Shown here: positions 41,025-52,216 of the stretch, one piece after another | How positions within the stretch are numbered: the stretch's first letter is position 1 | How the letters are laid out: every line of letters starts with the position of its first letter | DNA from: Plenodomus lindquistii | Lineage: Eukaryota; Ascomycota; Dothideomycetes; Pleosporales; Leptosphaeriaceae | Length of the DNA: 64,000 nt | Direction: 5' to 3' | NCBI GenBank assembly: GCA_025504975.1 | Contig: JANUWI010000013.1 | Coordinates: forward strand, 124,001 to 188,000 | Program-made: the position numbers and the translations under genes | Notes under the pieces: generated by a model | The model's input: the letters and a program-made list of their open reading frames with translations, nothing else | The model's database searches: none | Told to the model about the DNA's origin: nothing

Positions 41025-43301
41025 ATGGCGGAAAACTACCAGGTCATGGAGGAGCTGGGCAGTATGTTCGACACAAAAGGCGAACAACATCCAGAACGCT
41101 GACAGAGTATTAGGCGGGAGCTTTGGCAAGGTGTTCAAGGCAATTGATCGCAGCACAGGCGAGACAGTTGCCATCAAGCACGTATGCATTGCTCAATTTG
41201 CATGCGCCAAGACTTGAACTCATACGCTTAGATCGATCTCGAAGACAGTAGCGAAGAACTCGCCGACATACAAGCTGAGATTGCTCTCCTCAGTACTTGC
41301 CACAGCCCCTACGTCACCGAATACAAGACGAGTTTCGTCAAAGGAGTCAAGCTATGGATAGTCATGGAGTATTTGGGCGGAGGCTCTGCCGCAGACTTGG
41401 TAGGCGTCATCCATACTCATCAACTCCAGATTCAAGGCTAACAAGCTCAGCTGGCACCGGGACCCTTCAGTGAGGCGCACATTGCCATCATGTGTCGCGA
41501 ACTACTCCTCGGTCTCGAGTATCTGCACTCGACGGGCAAGATCCACAGAGACATCAAGGCTGCCAACGTTCTTCTCACCGACCAAGGCAGAGTGAAATTG
41601 GCTGATTTCGGCGTCGCAGCACAATTGACAAACATCAAGTCGCAACGGATGACTTTTGTGGGTACACCCTTCTGGATGGCGCCCGAGGTCATTCAAGAGG
41701 CTGGATATGACTTTAGGGCCGACATCTGGTCGCTGGGAATCACAGCCATGGAGCTTGCAGAGGGAGCCCCTCCATACGCTGGTGCGCATCCCATGAAGGT
41801 GCTCTTTACAATCCCCAAGAACCCCGCTCCTCGATTGGAAGGCGACCAATGGAGCAAGGACTTCAAGGACTTCATCTCACAATGCCTGATCAAGGACCCG
41901 GACCGACGCGCCACAGCAAAGGAGCTCTTGAGGCATCGATTCGTCCAGCGAGCCGGAAAGGTCGAAGCCTTGCGAGAATTGGTCGAGCGAAGGCAAATGT
42001 TTGATACCCGCAGGGAGCAACAACAATCGTCTCATCCCAAATACTACGAAGAAACTATGCGCGAGATCTCCCCGCCGACAGACGACGACGATTGGGTCTT
42101 CGACACTGTCAAGGCGCCCACAGTCAACACGGCACGACAGACTACGCGGCAACGAAAAGTGGCTCGCATCCCTTCAGCAAGTCCCGACACGGTATCAAAT
42201 ATGATGCAAGAGATGGATCTAGACGCTGCGCCATTAGGAGAAGTGACCGACTCACCACTTCCTGCGCGGCAACGAACCTACTCTCGGAGAGCTTCTCAAG
42301 GCACAGCCTTCCGTGTGTCGTCTGGTAACACGCCTACCGCCCGTCGTGTTAGTAACGCGCCCAAGCAGCCTCTCGGTGTAGATCTGAATTTCGGCAATTC
42401 GCCTTCAACTATACGGCATTTCAAGCGGGTCCCTTCGGGCGAACGTCGAGCAGCACTTCGATCGAATCCTCCCAGTACCCCGACCGACCATAGGAACCAG
42501 TCTTTCCACCCCAATCCAAATGCGCCGACCTTCCGCCCGTCGCCTTCAAAGTCAGCCCCTCCACTGGACACGAACAATGAGAATGCGCCCCCAACACCAG
42601 AGTATGAGCCGATGCCTGTTACCAAAGACGCGTTGTACGGCCGGCGTGCATACAGCAAGGTTCTCGACTCTGTGTTCCAGGAAGCACACGCCGAAACAGC
42701 ATCACCACATCAACGAGACGCGATCGGACGTGTCGCGCAAGCTTGGCAGCACCTCGATGAAATAGACCCACACGGTGAATTTATGCTCTTGAAAGCGATG
42801 GTTGATCGCCTAAAAAATGATACCAAGCTGGCCTCCGCACTCGGCATCGAAGTCACAACTCTCCCATCACCAACAAAGCACAACACCCAGACCAGCGACA
42901 CGAGCTTGGGTGGCACTACGGTAGGCACAAACACTACACGCCGCGTACGATCAAGGACCACAACAGCATCATCGACATCAAGCGACAAGTCTTCAGAGGA
43001 GTACGATCATACGCCAAAGTCAGCATCGTTCCAGACACCCCCAGGTATCCCGGCGTCACCACTCAAGGGGCCAAAGTTGGTCATGGCTCGCAACAACCCA
43101 CATCTCAAGTCTCATCGTCGTCGACAGAGCGCTTACGCTGTTGGCGAGAAGACCGATCGCCCTGACAGTGCTTATGGTGTATTCGATGAGAAGAAATTGC
43201 CCGGCTTCGTTGAACCAGGCATGGAACAACACGGTCTTCTCGCGGACATCTTGTACGGTCAATGGACGCAAGGTTTGCGTACGCGCTGGCCTATATCTTA
43301 G
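41025..43301 (+). CDS. STE20-family kinase, GCK-III-like (MST3/4, Sid1/Kic1 type)
   Basis: Four exons (41025-41061, 41114-41181, 41232-41399, 41451-43301) sum to 708 codons, giving 707 residues. The kinase domain is N-terminal: Gly loop LGSGSFGKV (11-19), Lys34 in VAIKH, HRD 123-125, DFG 143-145, and FVGTPFWMAPEV with the GCK-type activation segment. It closely follows human MST3/MST4 in order (IWSLGITAMELAEGAPP, MKVLFTIPKN). The C-terminal 430 residues are Ser/Pro-rich and probably disordered, with a conserved-looking helical block EIDPHGEFMLLKAMVDRL. Fungal relatives act in polarity, septation or hyphal growth pathways (RAM/SIN networks). Which paralogue this is cannot be fixed from sequence alone. 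Confidence 0.92.
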
Positions 43302-43972
43302 CCGCCCTCTTCGATACGCGCTCCACACCAGATTGGGGCAGTTTTCCCTTGCATAGCCTGCGGTTTTACCATTCTGCACATTTTTCTCATTGCGGTCTCC
43401 AGATCAGAAATTGTTCATTGAGATGTCTCTGTCGAATATCGGTATTTCTCTCTTTCTTTGTATCTCCTTTTTATCACTGTTGATGATTGCATACGACTGG
43501 GACACTGGCGGGCTAATCGGCTCTGCGGGGAGGTTCTGGGCGGCGTTTGGATTCGCTTTGGAAACACTGTGTTGCATGGCATGATGGCGTCTTGATGTAG
43601 GATTTTGTAGATTTTTGGTTCTATTCATTTCAATTGTTTCTCACAGATTGTGCGAAGATTCTTGTTTAAATGTGCAGTTGGCGTGTATTCTAGGTCTCAG
43701 TCGACGGAGGGTAGTACATCGTTAGAATCACGGTCTTTGCCCTATATGTTGAGTTTGACTCTAGAAATTCCGCTACTGGAAACTATATCCCTGCGCAATC
43801 TTCGTTCTCTCTTGCTTTGGTCTGTGTTGTGAGCGCGTCTTGAGTGGTGTCGCTGGTTTCTGTCCTTCCAAACACAGCCCCTACACTTCCTTCTACCAAA
43901 CCACCCGCCCACCAGGTAATTCATCAACCCCTAAACACTTGTCAGCACTTTTAATCTACTATCTTGTTTTTC
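43302..43972. other. Tail-to-tail intergenic, no gene seen
   Basis: 671 bp between converging stop codons, T-rich, consistent with 3' UTRs. Confidence 0.45.
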
Positions 43973-45139
43973 CTAGCTGCACTTAGACTTACAGCCGTCA
44001 ACATCCTCTACCACTGTCTGTGGAATCGTACACTTCATAGCCTCTTCACTACTTTGCGTATCCAACACATCACAGACGTCGCCCGTGCAGCGCGCATCCA
44101 TTGCTCGTTGGAGAGAGTCATCTTCCCAGCCGAAAACATAATCGGCATGTTGAGCATAGCCTTCGCTACCCGACCGTCAGCCTTCCAGACACAGGAGACA
44201 AGAAAAGCAAGTCTCACCGATCCCCAGTACTATACACAAAAGGCTGGGACCCATCCTCTGGCCAGATCGCCGGATCATTAAACATCCTCGTCTACACCCA
44301 CACGTCAGCAAAACCAGTCTCCATCTCCAGCACGCTCTTGCAAGCCTCAACAACACATTGGAAAAATCAAGTAAAAACACAACACTCACATCCCACATAA
44401 CCTCATACATGACCTGCGGCACCCTAACCCAGCCTCCACACTCCCCCGTAGGCCCAACATCATTAGCCCCACTACCAACCCCATACCTCACATGCGCCCT
44501 ATGATCCGGACTATCCAAATTCACGCCATCCCAACACGTCGGAAACGTAACCACGCTCCTAATCCCCCCCTCACACATTTTCTTCGGAAAACTCTGCTCA
44601 TCCGGCGCCCCGCAGTTGATATTCCCCGCGTCCCCGGTCTTGGGCATACATCTGTGGCAGATTTTTCGACCGGGGGTTAGGGGCGAGGTGGACGTTGTGT
44701 CGCCGACTAGCATTCTGAAGCCTGGGGGGAACGACGTCACGGGCTCAGAGGCGTTGGTGCTGGGTATATAATATACTGTTATTCCGCCCACGCCGTTTAG
44801 CCCTTCGGAGACAAACTGCGGGACGCGTCGATACGTGCCGTTGCGGGCGCGGAAGTACAGTGATGCGGTCCAGTAGTTGCTTTTGTCTTGGGTGAAGGTG
44901 CAGGATGTGCAGGTTGAGAGACTGGGCAGGTCGTGCGTGGGATATGGCATCGAGGACTTGAAGCTGTTGCCGCCGACGATTTGGTGGAGGTGGGGGGAGG
45001 GGGATTGCCCGGGGGTGACGAGGGGGTCTAGACGCTCGATTACGAGTTGCGAGCATTGGAAACGGAGCATGGGGGCGGAGGGGGATTGGGAGGTTATGGG
45101 GTGGGCGAGGAGGAGGGGGAGGAGGAGAGGGAGAAACAT
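43973..45139 (-). CDS. Secreted DUF1996 protein
   Basis: Three exons (45139-44390, 44291-44218, 44165-43973) sum to 339 codons, giving 338 residues. A signal peptide (MFLPLLLPLLLAHPITS) precedes the DUF1996 domain, which covers almost the whole mature protein: LRFQCSQLVIERLDPLV, PSPHLHQIVGGNSF, YFRARNGTYRRVPQ, PGFRMLVGD, ICHRCMPKTGD, FPTCWDGVNLDSPDH, QVMYEVMWD, then FNDPAIWPEDGSQPF and QHADYVFGWEDDSLQRAMD. Cysteines are abundant and the protein ends CKSKCS. DUF1996 proteins are common secreted proteins in filamentous fungi, sometimes fused to WSC domains; biochemical function is not known to me. The exons after MWD are clear only after splicing. Confidence 0.9.
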
Positions 45140-45519
45140 TGGTGAGGGGTGGGGGTGGGTGTTGTGGGAGGGGTGCAGGTGTGATGGGAGGCGAGTTGAG
45201 GTGCGGTATGGTAAAGAGGAGGGAATTTGTAGGACGACAGAGAGGGTGATGTACATTTTGGATGTGAGGCCTGTGGATTTATGTCATTGGGACAGCGAGG
45301 TTCCAGTAACCATATTCTCGGGTTTTGTTGGGTGGCGGATGTAATATAGATGTTGATGAGATGCCGGGTGGGGCCTCGGGAGTTGGTGTTGTGGCATCCA
45401 TCGCTCATCGAGCGAGCCAGATCACCGACGGATGAAATCGCTTTTGAAGAATTGTACTGTTTGGTACTGGAGCTAACATCGTCAATAGCATTTCAGTATT
45501 GATGATATGACCTTTTGGA
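45140..45519. other. Intergenic, no gene seen
   Basis: 380 bp holding the DUF1996 promoter. The upstream open frame to 45256 looks like leader sequence. Confidence 0.4.
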
Positions 45520-46201
45520 TTAATGATGCTTAGACGATGACAAATTCCACTGTAGGTAGCCACGCACGCGTTCAAGCCGCTGGTGAACAGTATCCCACCA
45601 GGTCAAAACCCTCTGCACCTCTTTACTCGCCTTTGCCCAAATCCCCAATACACACAACCGATTGGAGCGATCTAACAGGACCCAGTTACAGGCGTCTCCC
45701 GTCCGTAGATGACCTTTCACGTGCCATTTTCATGCTAACACCGGTACACGACGGCGCAGCCGCACATCACTGCAACGTCGCGACCTGTAAAGACGTATCC
45801 CCAACCACACCTATTCGGAAAGTCGCTAAGCGTGATGTTGAGGCTATCACCGTCGACGCCGTGGCCTGTGCATCTGTAGCCAGTTCTGCGGGTGGTAGTC
45901 TTGGGGGCGGCGCGAGGGCGGTCTCATGATGGAGCTGGCGGAGACGCGTAGAGGGTAAGCTGAGATACGGACTGTCCATTGGTGGCTTCTTTGGGCTCAA
46001 TGATCGACCCAATCGAAGCCTTGTAAGTTCGCTTAGCAACCGTTTTGAGTGTATTTGACATGTTTCGTAGAAGACATGATGGTAAACCATGTTCCTGATC
46101 TCGGTGGGAAGGCGGAAGAACGGGAAAACATTGGAGCACTGGAAGGCAGGCGACTTGACGCTGGGAAATTGTTTCAGTAGCAAGAGCGACGACTGAGTCA
46201 C
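45520..46201 (-). pseudogene. Decayed F-box-like (RLPTEIRNMVY) gene
   Basis: A frame from about 46201 contains FPFFRLPTEIRNMVYHHVFYE, the LPxEIR start typical of fungal F-box-like unknowns, but drifts into low-quality sequence and stops at 45767. A second frame, 45720-45520, has the kind of C terminus seen in that group (VQRVLTWWDTVHQRLERVRGYLQW). No single splice I tried connects the two; a third frame in between also reads as protein-like (NRCGWGYVFTGRDVAV). This mixture suggests a gene broken by indels. It could be a multi-exon gene I failed to resolve. Confidence 0.35.
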
Positions 46202-46213
46202 AGATTTTTACAG

Positions 46214-46244
<31 letters not shown>

Positions 46245-46245
46245 T
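46214..46245. repeat. (TTC)n microsatellite
   Basis: A CTT/TTC run of about 10 units just upstream of the F-box-like frame, encoding a Glu run in the upstream extension if translated on the minus strand. Confidence 0.85.
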
Positions 46246-47081
46246 CGGTCACCAGATGTAGAGGACCATTGGAGAGAGGAGAAAAGTAAGATCAATAACA
46301 AAAGCTAGGCTCTTTATATACTCATAGGGACGCTCGCTATTGGTTGAGTATTCGAGGTGACGGTGAGCTTCGGAAAACACTCTCTCACCTCCCTTTCCAC
46401 TTTCGGCCGCCGCTCCCAGAGCGCAGACCGCACAGATGCATTGCGACGCTGTCCTCTCGGAAATTTACAAGGTCTATCATGGCGAGAGTTGAATTTGAAA
46501 GAGGCCGCTTTTGTTGTATTACGTGGGATAAGCTCCACGTCTATAGGGCGTAGGCACGTCGGATCGCACCCCTACTATCTAGTCAGTCGCCATACTGAAT
46601 GTTATCCTATTTTATATTTATCTCTAATACAGTTAGGTAGGTCTATATCTATATAAATAGTAAAACTGTATTCTAGAGTTGACTATCAAATTAGCGCTGC
46701 GACGGTGTATTATTCAGGCGCTACAGGGGTGCGAACCGACGTGCAAAGATTCTGTAGTTCTCTTGAAACTATTCGGACCGTGTGCGCGAATACTCGCCGA
46801 ATTTCAGTCGAGAGCATGAAGTTGTACGTCAGCTTACCCTCGTATACATGATCAACGTTTCTAATTGACCCGAATAATCTGACAGCGCATACGACTGATC
46901 GACTATGATTACTACAGTAATTGTGGTTCTTAGCTATATTAGAGACACCAAGTTTGCCAAGGGAACATTCGATTTACATATATATATGTATAGGTGTTCC
47001 AGAGACTGCGTTTGTTCACTCCTTACCTTCTCAACTACCAACTACACTTGTCAAGTTATATTGTCTCAAACCAAGTTCACG
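46246..47081. other. Gene-poor AT-richer stretch upstream of the eight-cysteine protein
   Basis: About 840 bp. It includes one copy of a diverged repeat (46354-46438) and AT-rich sequence from about 46600. Short frames only. Confidence 0.45.
46354..46438 (+). repeat. Diverged direct repeat, copy A
   Basis: Starts GAGGTGAC and shares blocks with copy B at 47742-47830: GGAAAA, CTCT.TCACCTC, TTCCACTTTCG, AGA.CAGAC. I estimate roughly 65-70 percent identity by eye over about 85 bp, same orientation. Confidence 0.5.
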
Positions 47082-47368
47082 ATGAGATTCGTTCTTCCCT
47101 TTACGATCCTTGCTATATTTAGCCAAAATGTCTTCGCACAATCGTGCTGGCCTGAGGGCGATATCAGTGACAACGTCGACATTAGGACAATGCCCGATAA
47201 TTACCTCGATTGCTGTAACGGTTGCTTGTATAATACTTGTCAGATCGTATGTTACCTTGACCAAAACAAGTTCCTCGGTCTAACCTCCTTGGGCAGAGAA
47301 ATGGGGCAGCAACACTTTATTATTGCCCACCGCTTGTAAACGGTGCATGCGAGATTCGACGCTGTTGA
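47082..47368 (+). CDS. Small secreted eight-cysteine protein (effector-like)
   Basis: Two exons, 47082-47246 and 47297-47368, encode 78 residues. Residues 1 to about 20 are a signal peptide (MRFVLPFTILAIFSQNVFAQ). The 58-residue mature part has eight cysteines (22, 44, 45, 48, 53, 65, 73, 78), compatible with four disulfides, and the last residue is Cys. The 50 bp intron has donor GTATGT, a perfect CTAAC branch site about 15 bases before the acceptor, and acceptor GGGCAG. Unspliced, the frame also runs to 47339 (85 residues) but loses the last three cysteines, leaving six and a C terminus lacking them. The locus is isolated in gene-poor DNA between two diverged repeat copies, a setting common for fungal effectors. 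No family recognised. Confidence 0.75.
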
Positions 47369-49595
47369 TGACTTCAGCAATCTTGCAGGAATAGAATTGA
47401 TGGGGGTAGAACGGTGTAGCGCATCTCAGGTCCTGAACTACTCTGCTGCAGACCCTGCATCAACATGGAACATATGCGGGCCTGGTACACATATTCATGC
47501 TGTAAAGCTTCTCGATAAAGACTAGTTTTCTTAAGACATAACATGATTCTCCGTCCAATGAACCAGAACCTCTTAGTACTAGTCTCAAAGATAGTTGTCG
47601 ACCCGTCCGAAAGCTGAAAGCAGAGAAATGCGGGATCAAGATGAAGGAAAAGGAAGACCAAGAACAAGCCGAAGAGATAAAATCTACGTTTCTGTTCCTT
47701 CCACGAGATTTCTCGGGTTCCCAGGTCGTGTGCTAATATCGGAGGTGACTGCGCGTGACTTGGAAAAATGCTCTTTCACCTCGACTTCCACTTTCGTCTA
47801 CCGTCCTATAGAGAACAGACTGCGCACATCTAATGGCTGTACCAGCACGAGCTGTATAAAAGTGAATCATCAAAAAATAAAATAAGGCTGTAAACACTGG
47901 AAAAGCATCATCACAGGCCTGAGCCATGATAATTACGTATTTTATATTTTGACTACATGATGAAACGCATGTATGCCATTCTGGAAGGGTAATCCCGTAC
48001 ATTTGTCACTTATGGCAACACCAGCATGTAAATCCACACGTACTTGACCATGTATCCGCGAATGTGCTTAGAAGCCATTGAACGAGGTATCAAAATATGA
48101 TCATTATATAACATGAAGTAAAATACAAAAACGTACAGACATCTTTTCTAGTAATAGTTTATTTAATGTTAAGCTTTATACATAAAACAAAAACTGTGAT
48201 GTTAACAATATATTGCTTCTCTATCAACTCAAGTCTATATTACTGTGTATGTCACTTTGCTCCCAATAGGTTACCCATCTTGAGCATCAAATCCCGGCTG
48301 GAGTACTTGAGTAACGAGACAGATTGGGGACAATTAAGAGATGGAAATCTCAGTTAACATGATAATTCCAGTCACGCTTATCCTGTGTACATCGCTGCTT
48401 CAATCTGCAGTAAGCTTTCTCGGCCTTGTCGCAGAACTCGAGAAGCTTCAATGTCACTGGTTCTTCCAATTTAAAGCCTCCACCAGCAACTTTGGTGCCG
48501 GACGTCAGCGCGTGTCAGTTTTTCGTAGCCTACAGTGGATTTAGAATGAGACCTTGTCATCATCTAGCGAATGAGGCTCTCGAAATGAGTTTGGTAAGTT
48601 AAGTCTGGGGAGGTTTACTGATCTCTCTGTGTCAGGTGGGTCGAGTTCCTCAGCCGGGGGTGCAGGGGTACTCCGCTCATCAACAAAAGACTATGTCGTC
48701 GGCTGGCTGTAATCGGACTGAGAGAAGTCCAGTGGGAGTTTGAACGTGATTGATGACCGGATAGGTATCCTGAGATAGTGGCTGGAAAATGTGTTACCTC
48801 GCCGGATTCTGCAGTAAAATAGCCGAAGGTCCGAGATCTGAACGAGAGCGTGCCGAGAAATGTAAGTTGTTAATCAACGGGTCTTAAAGTTTTAGGACGT
48901 AATCTTGCAATGTTTCATAGCCAGTATATACACTTTGACAAACTTAAAATACAGGCGAAGTCAACTCGGCTTACTATGTATACGACGCCCGATTCTGCTA
49001 TTCCCGTTGGACTCTCGCTCAAAATCAGCATCTTGACCTTGGACGAAACATTCTGGAAGTTTGTAGTCATGCCTATGTTCGTTCACGGGATCATGCATGC
49101 ACTCCGCGAAGCGGTTCCGCCGATGAATCAGCATCGCGTGAATGCGGGTGGGCACCAGACGAAACAAAATATGGAGATGCATATCTACAGGGAGTGGCAA
49201 AGTGTGACCTAAGAGTGGTCCATTTAAGCATGAGCAGGTTCGGGTCCCCAGGGTGAAAGGTAGCGGAGAGCACAGGAAACGGATGACGATGGGTAGCGGC
49301 AGGCGTGCCACCAATTAGACTAATGTTTGATGCTGGACGAAACTTGCCAAGCTATTCAAATTTACCCCAAACGCGAGCCATCATCATCCACAAGACATGG
49401 AAATCGGGATGAGTCTTGATTAAAAATCGGAAAATAACAGCATTTCATTGCGGTGAAATGGGGCGAACAATTCGTCAAACACTAACCAGCACGTGGTCCG
49501 ATGCGTCTATACCCTATACACAGAAAACGTCCGGGAGTCTTCTAACCAGTACGCCTTTGACACCAGTAACTGTCTCTCGTCTGTACCTGCAATTC
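47369..49595. other. Gene-poor 2.2 kb
   Basis: AT-richer sequence (notably 47860-48280) with stops in all frames. Contains repeat copy B (47742-47830). The frames at 47595-47885 (+) and 48961-49314 (-) are open but have no protein-like features. No RNA gene recognised. Confidence 0.45.
47742..47830 (+). repeat. Diverged direct repeat, copy B
   Basis: Counterpart of 46354-46438. Relative to copy A several differences are C-to-T or G-to-A in copy B (for example CCGCTCCCAGAGCGCAG against CCGTCCTATAGAGAACAG), as RIP-like decay would give. Confidence 0.5.
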
Positions 49596-50846
49596 CTATA
49601 GCCTCGCCCGAATCAGATCCACATCTCGGTTTTGCCAATTCTCTGCAACAATGTCATCAACGATATCTGCGACTTCCGCTGCACATCCAAAACTGAGGCT
49701 CCATCCTGAGCCCCCGTGCCCATAAGAGTGAACTATACTCGATCTCGGCCTCCTTGTCTCCCTCTCCAGCCTCACATTTCCCTTTCTAGCTGGCCGCAGA
49801 CCTTGTGCGAATGGGTACACGGGATCGAGTTCCATCTTCGCAAGCACTGGCAAGAATGCAACGGATCTCTCTCGCATGCGTTGTACAGTGGGTGTAGTCG
49901 AGTGATGATTGAGCTCGTATTCGTCAGGGTGTGCGAAGCCTCCTACGACTAGAGTATTGTCGTTTCGCGGTACAATGAAAACTATCTCCCCCGCGTCGTT
50001 TGCGTCCGCGCTGATAGATAAAGCCTGCTCAATCTTTGGGGCTGTCGAGCCGTCGTTAATGAATCGTAGTAAGCCCCCCCGTAGCGGGTAACATTTTGCG
50101 TCATTCGCCAATGTCAGGCTGGCGAGACCGGAGCAGTTGACGATGGCATCGGCGCGGAAACGTGCACGAAGAGAATCTTCGAGTAACAGAAGATCAACGT
50201 AGATTTCTTCGGTAATAAATTTGACACCTTTGTATCGGACGAGAGCCATGAGCCAGTGCATAGCCTGGTCCGTGTCTATCGCTGGTGCTAGCAGCTCATA
50301 CGCGTCTGCAGCACCGCACGCTTGGTTGACACCGAGTTCCTGGATGATGGAGGGATTATGCCGGAACCCGTCTACCCCTGATCCTTGGATTTCCAACATC
50401 TTATCGCGTTGTTTTTGGTCCTGCTTGATGTCTGTGGCAAAGAAAAAAGCGGACCGTATCATCTTGACTCCCACCTCCTTGGCTATGTCAGATCGTGCCA
50501 AAGCCTGCCACGCTCGGTATGAGACCATGGCCCATTCTTTTGACCGTCGTAATGAGTCCTCGTCAGTGTGCGAGCCGCAGACGGCGGGTGGGTACTCCCA
50601 TAGAGCCCCAGCGATTTGCGAAGTCAACCGACTGTTTGCACTATCGTTGGCCCAAGCCTTCGAGACAATGGTTACTCGATACCCACGATCTCTTAGAACC
50701 CAGGACGTGATCAGGCCTGTCACACCCCCACCAATCACTAAGACATGTGGAGACGAATCTGTACTAGTCTTGCGAGGTACCGGGCTGGTTGTTATGGTAT
50801 TCCATCCCGGAAGTGGTATGTTGACAGCTCTGCTATGCTCGCTCAT
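49596..50846 (-). CDS. FAD-dependent D-amino-acid oxidase
   Basis: A 416-residue intronless flavoenzyme predicted to oxidise D-amino acids to 2-oxo acids, ammonia and H2O2. The Rossmann motif VLVIGGGVTGL (35-45) binds FAD. ANSRLTSQIAGALWEYPP resembles the family's substrate/FAD loop. PLRGGLLRF, GLRPARKGNVRLE and the C-terminal YGHGGSGWSLSFGCA block are diagnostic of DAO/DDO enzymes. The protein ends ARL, which fits the PTS1 consensus [SAC][KRH][LM], so a peroxisomal location is likely. Whether neutral or acidic D-amino acids are preferred cannot be read here. It lies isolated in gene-poor DNA. Confidence 0.92.
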   Translation of the reverse strand: MSEHSRAVNIPLPGWNTITTSPVPRKTSTDSSPHVLVIGGGVTGLITSWVLRDRGYRVTIVSKAWANDSANSRLTSQIAGALWEYPPAVCGSHTDEDSLRRSKEWAMVSYRAWQALARSDIAKEVGVKMIRSAFFFATDIKQDQKQRDKMLEIQGSGVDGFRHNPSIIQELGVNQACGAADAYELLAPAIDTDQAMHWLMALVRYKGVKFITEEIYVDLLLLEDSLRARFRADAIVNCSGLASLTLANDAKCYPLRGGLLRFINDGSTAPKIEQALSISADANDAGEIVFIVPRNDNTLVVGGFAHPDEYELNHHSTTPTVQRMRERSVAFLPVLAKMELDPVYPFAQGLRPARKGNVRLERETRRPRSSIVHSYGHGGSGWSLSFGCAAEVADIVDDIVAENWQNRDVDLIRARL

Positions 50847-51865
50847 AATACAATCACGGTTGAAGTAACGTTACAGTAAAAGGTGTGGTGCGCGTTGTGT
50901 GTTTGTGGCCGAGCAGTTACTGTTATAGCCCAGTGGACTCGTGTTTTAGTCAGGGCGAGCGATGGCAGAGACTGGTATGCATAACGCGCAGCAAGCGTAC
51001 GCCACAATCATGTCAAAGCCGTAGATTATTGACCAGGATATGCATTCCTGTCTACTCTAGGCGCAGGTCAGGCCAGCACAACTACACAATACATCCGTGA
51101 AATAAGATGGGTGGATTACGAGTACTCAAAAAAATCACCGTGTCCTCAGCGTTGATTCGTGCCGATTTCTGGAAATCATGCCAATGGCCCCACGATTCTA
51201 AACAACAGAGGGGCCAACGAGATCTTTGCCGCGAGTTTGAGAAGAACCGACATGAACTGAATCAGAGGGTACGAAGTCTTTCGGGCCGAATTGAGTGATA
51301 TCCCTGTTCCCATCTTGTTACCGCCTAGTGTACGGCAGGACCTCGCTGGTTCGAAGAAGATGTGGTCGTTTATTATTGGTTCGCAATCCAAGTGTCTTTA
51401 ATCCAGGAAGCAGATCTAGGCTTGATTTACATACTACAACTCATTGTGGACTTCTCGTGTCGCGGAGTGTCGATTGTCATGTATGGTTCTGCGGAACGAG
51501 CTGGAACGAGCCCGTCCGCCCGTTGATCTAGCCAAGATCGGACGAATAGCGCAATTCTCACGCGACTTGTAAGGAACACCTGGCTTACAAGGCGCAATAC
51601 AGCCAACACCTCTCCACCGCTCTTCTCTTGAGAATCGCCACCGGTTCGTTCGAGGAATAGCGTCGTTTGGCCACATTCTGCGCTTGAATCAATTGCAGGT
51701 CTCGGGTTTAGCTTCACTTCAGCTGGGGCTCGAAGCCGCCCGTGATTGTGGTGCATGGGTCAAAGGTCAGTTCCCGGGCGCCTGATGAGATCGAGGCACA
51801 CGTCCCATGGGAACGCTTCGCGAATCTGACATTGTGGCGCGGTCACCTTGAGACAAGATCAGTTC
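50847..51865. other. Gene-free, possible gene relic
   Basis: About 1.0 kb. In plus-strand frame 0 between 51261 and 51785 there are three protein-like stretches (AELSDIPVPILLPPSVRQ; NELERARPPVDLAKIGRIAQ; QLQVSGLASLQLGLEAARD) separated by stops (TAA 51399, TAG 51417, TGA 51423, TAA 51570). They could be the remains of one gene, but other frames are comparably open, so this is weak. Confidence 0.25.
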
Positions 51866-52216
51866 TCATTTAATCCCAAGTTTTGCGAGCATGTGGCGTT
51901 GATCATTGACGACCTCGTGGTATGCAGGCGGTGGTTTGGTATGGGCTTTATCTACCGCGATGGGTAACTTGTCCGTGATGCGCTTGACGGAAATTTTTTC
52001 CTCAGGCTGCTGATCGCATCGTATCAAGTTCTGCTTTTGCTGATCAACATTGCTGCGCTGGCTGAGCCAGAATCCACTCAAGGACGTTGGCCTAGATCTC
52101 TCCACACCGGGTGAGTATCGCTTGTGCCGATAGTACCACCAAGGAAGAGTTGGACAACTCCATTGACTACTCAGGAAATACGAGGGGGTCTTGCTAGGCG
52201 TTTCTGTTAAATCCAT
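51866..52216 (-). CDS. Possible small protein with a PPAY motif
   Basis: A 116-residue frame from ATG 52216. It is polar, with WYYRHKRY near the middle and KPPPAYHEVVNDQRHMLAKLG at the end, including a PPxY-type motif that WW domains can bind. A TATAAA-like element lies about 30 bp upstream on the minus strand. No recognised family, no signal peptide. It may be a chance ORF in a gene-poor region. Confidence 0.3.
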   Translation of the reverse strand: MDLTETPSKTPSYFLSSQWSCPTLPWWYYRHKRYSPGVERSRPTSLSGFWLSQRSNVDQQKQNLIRCDQQPEEKISVKRITDKLPIAVDKAHTKPPPAYHEVVNDQRHMLAKLGIK

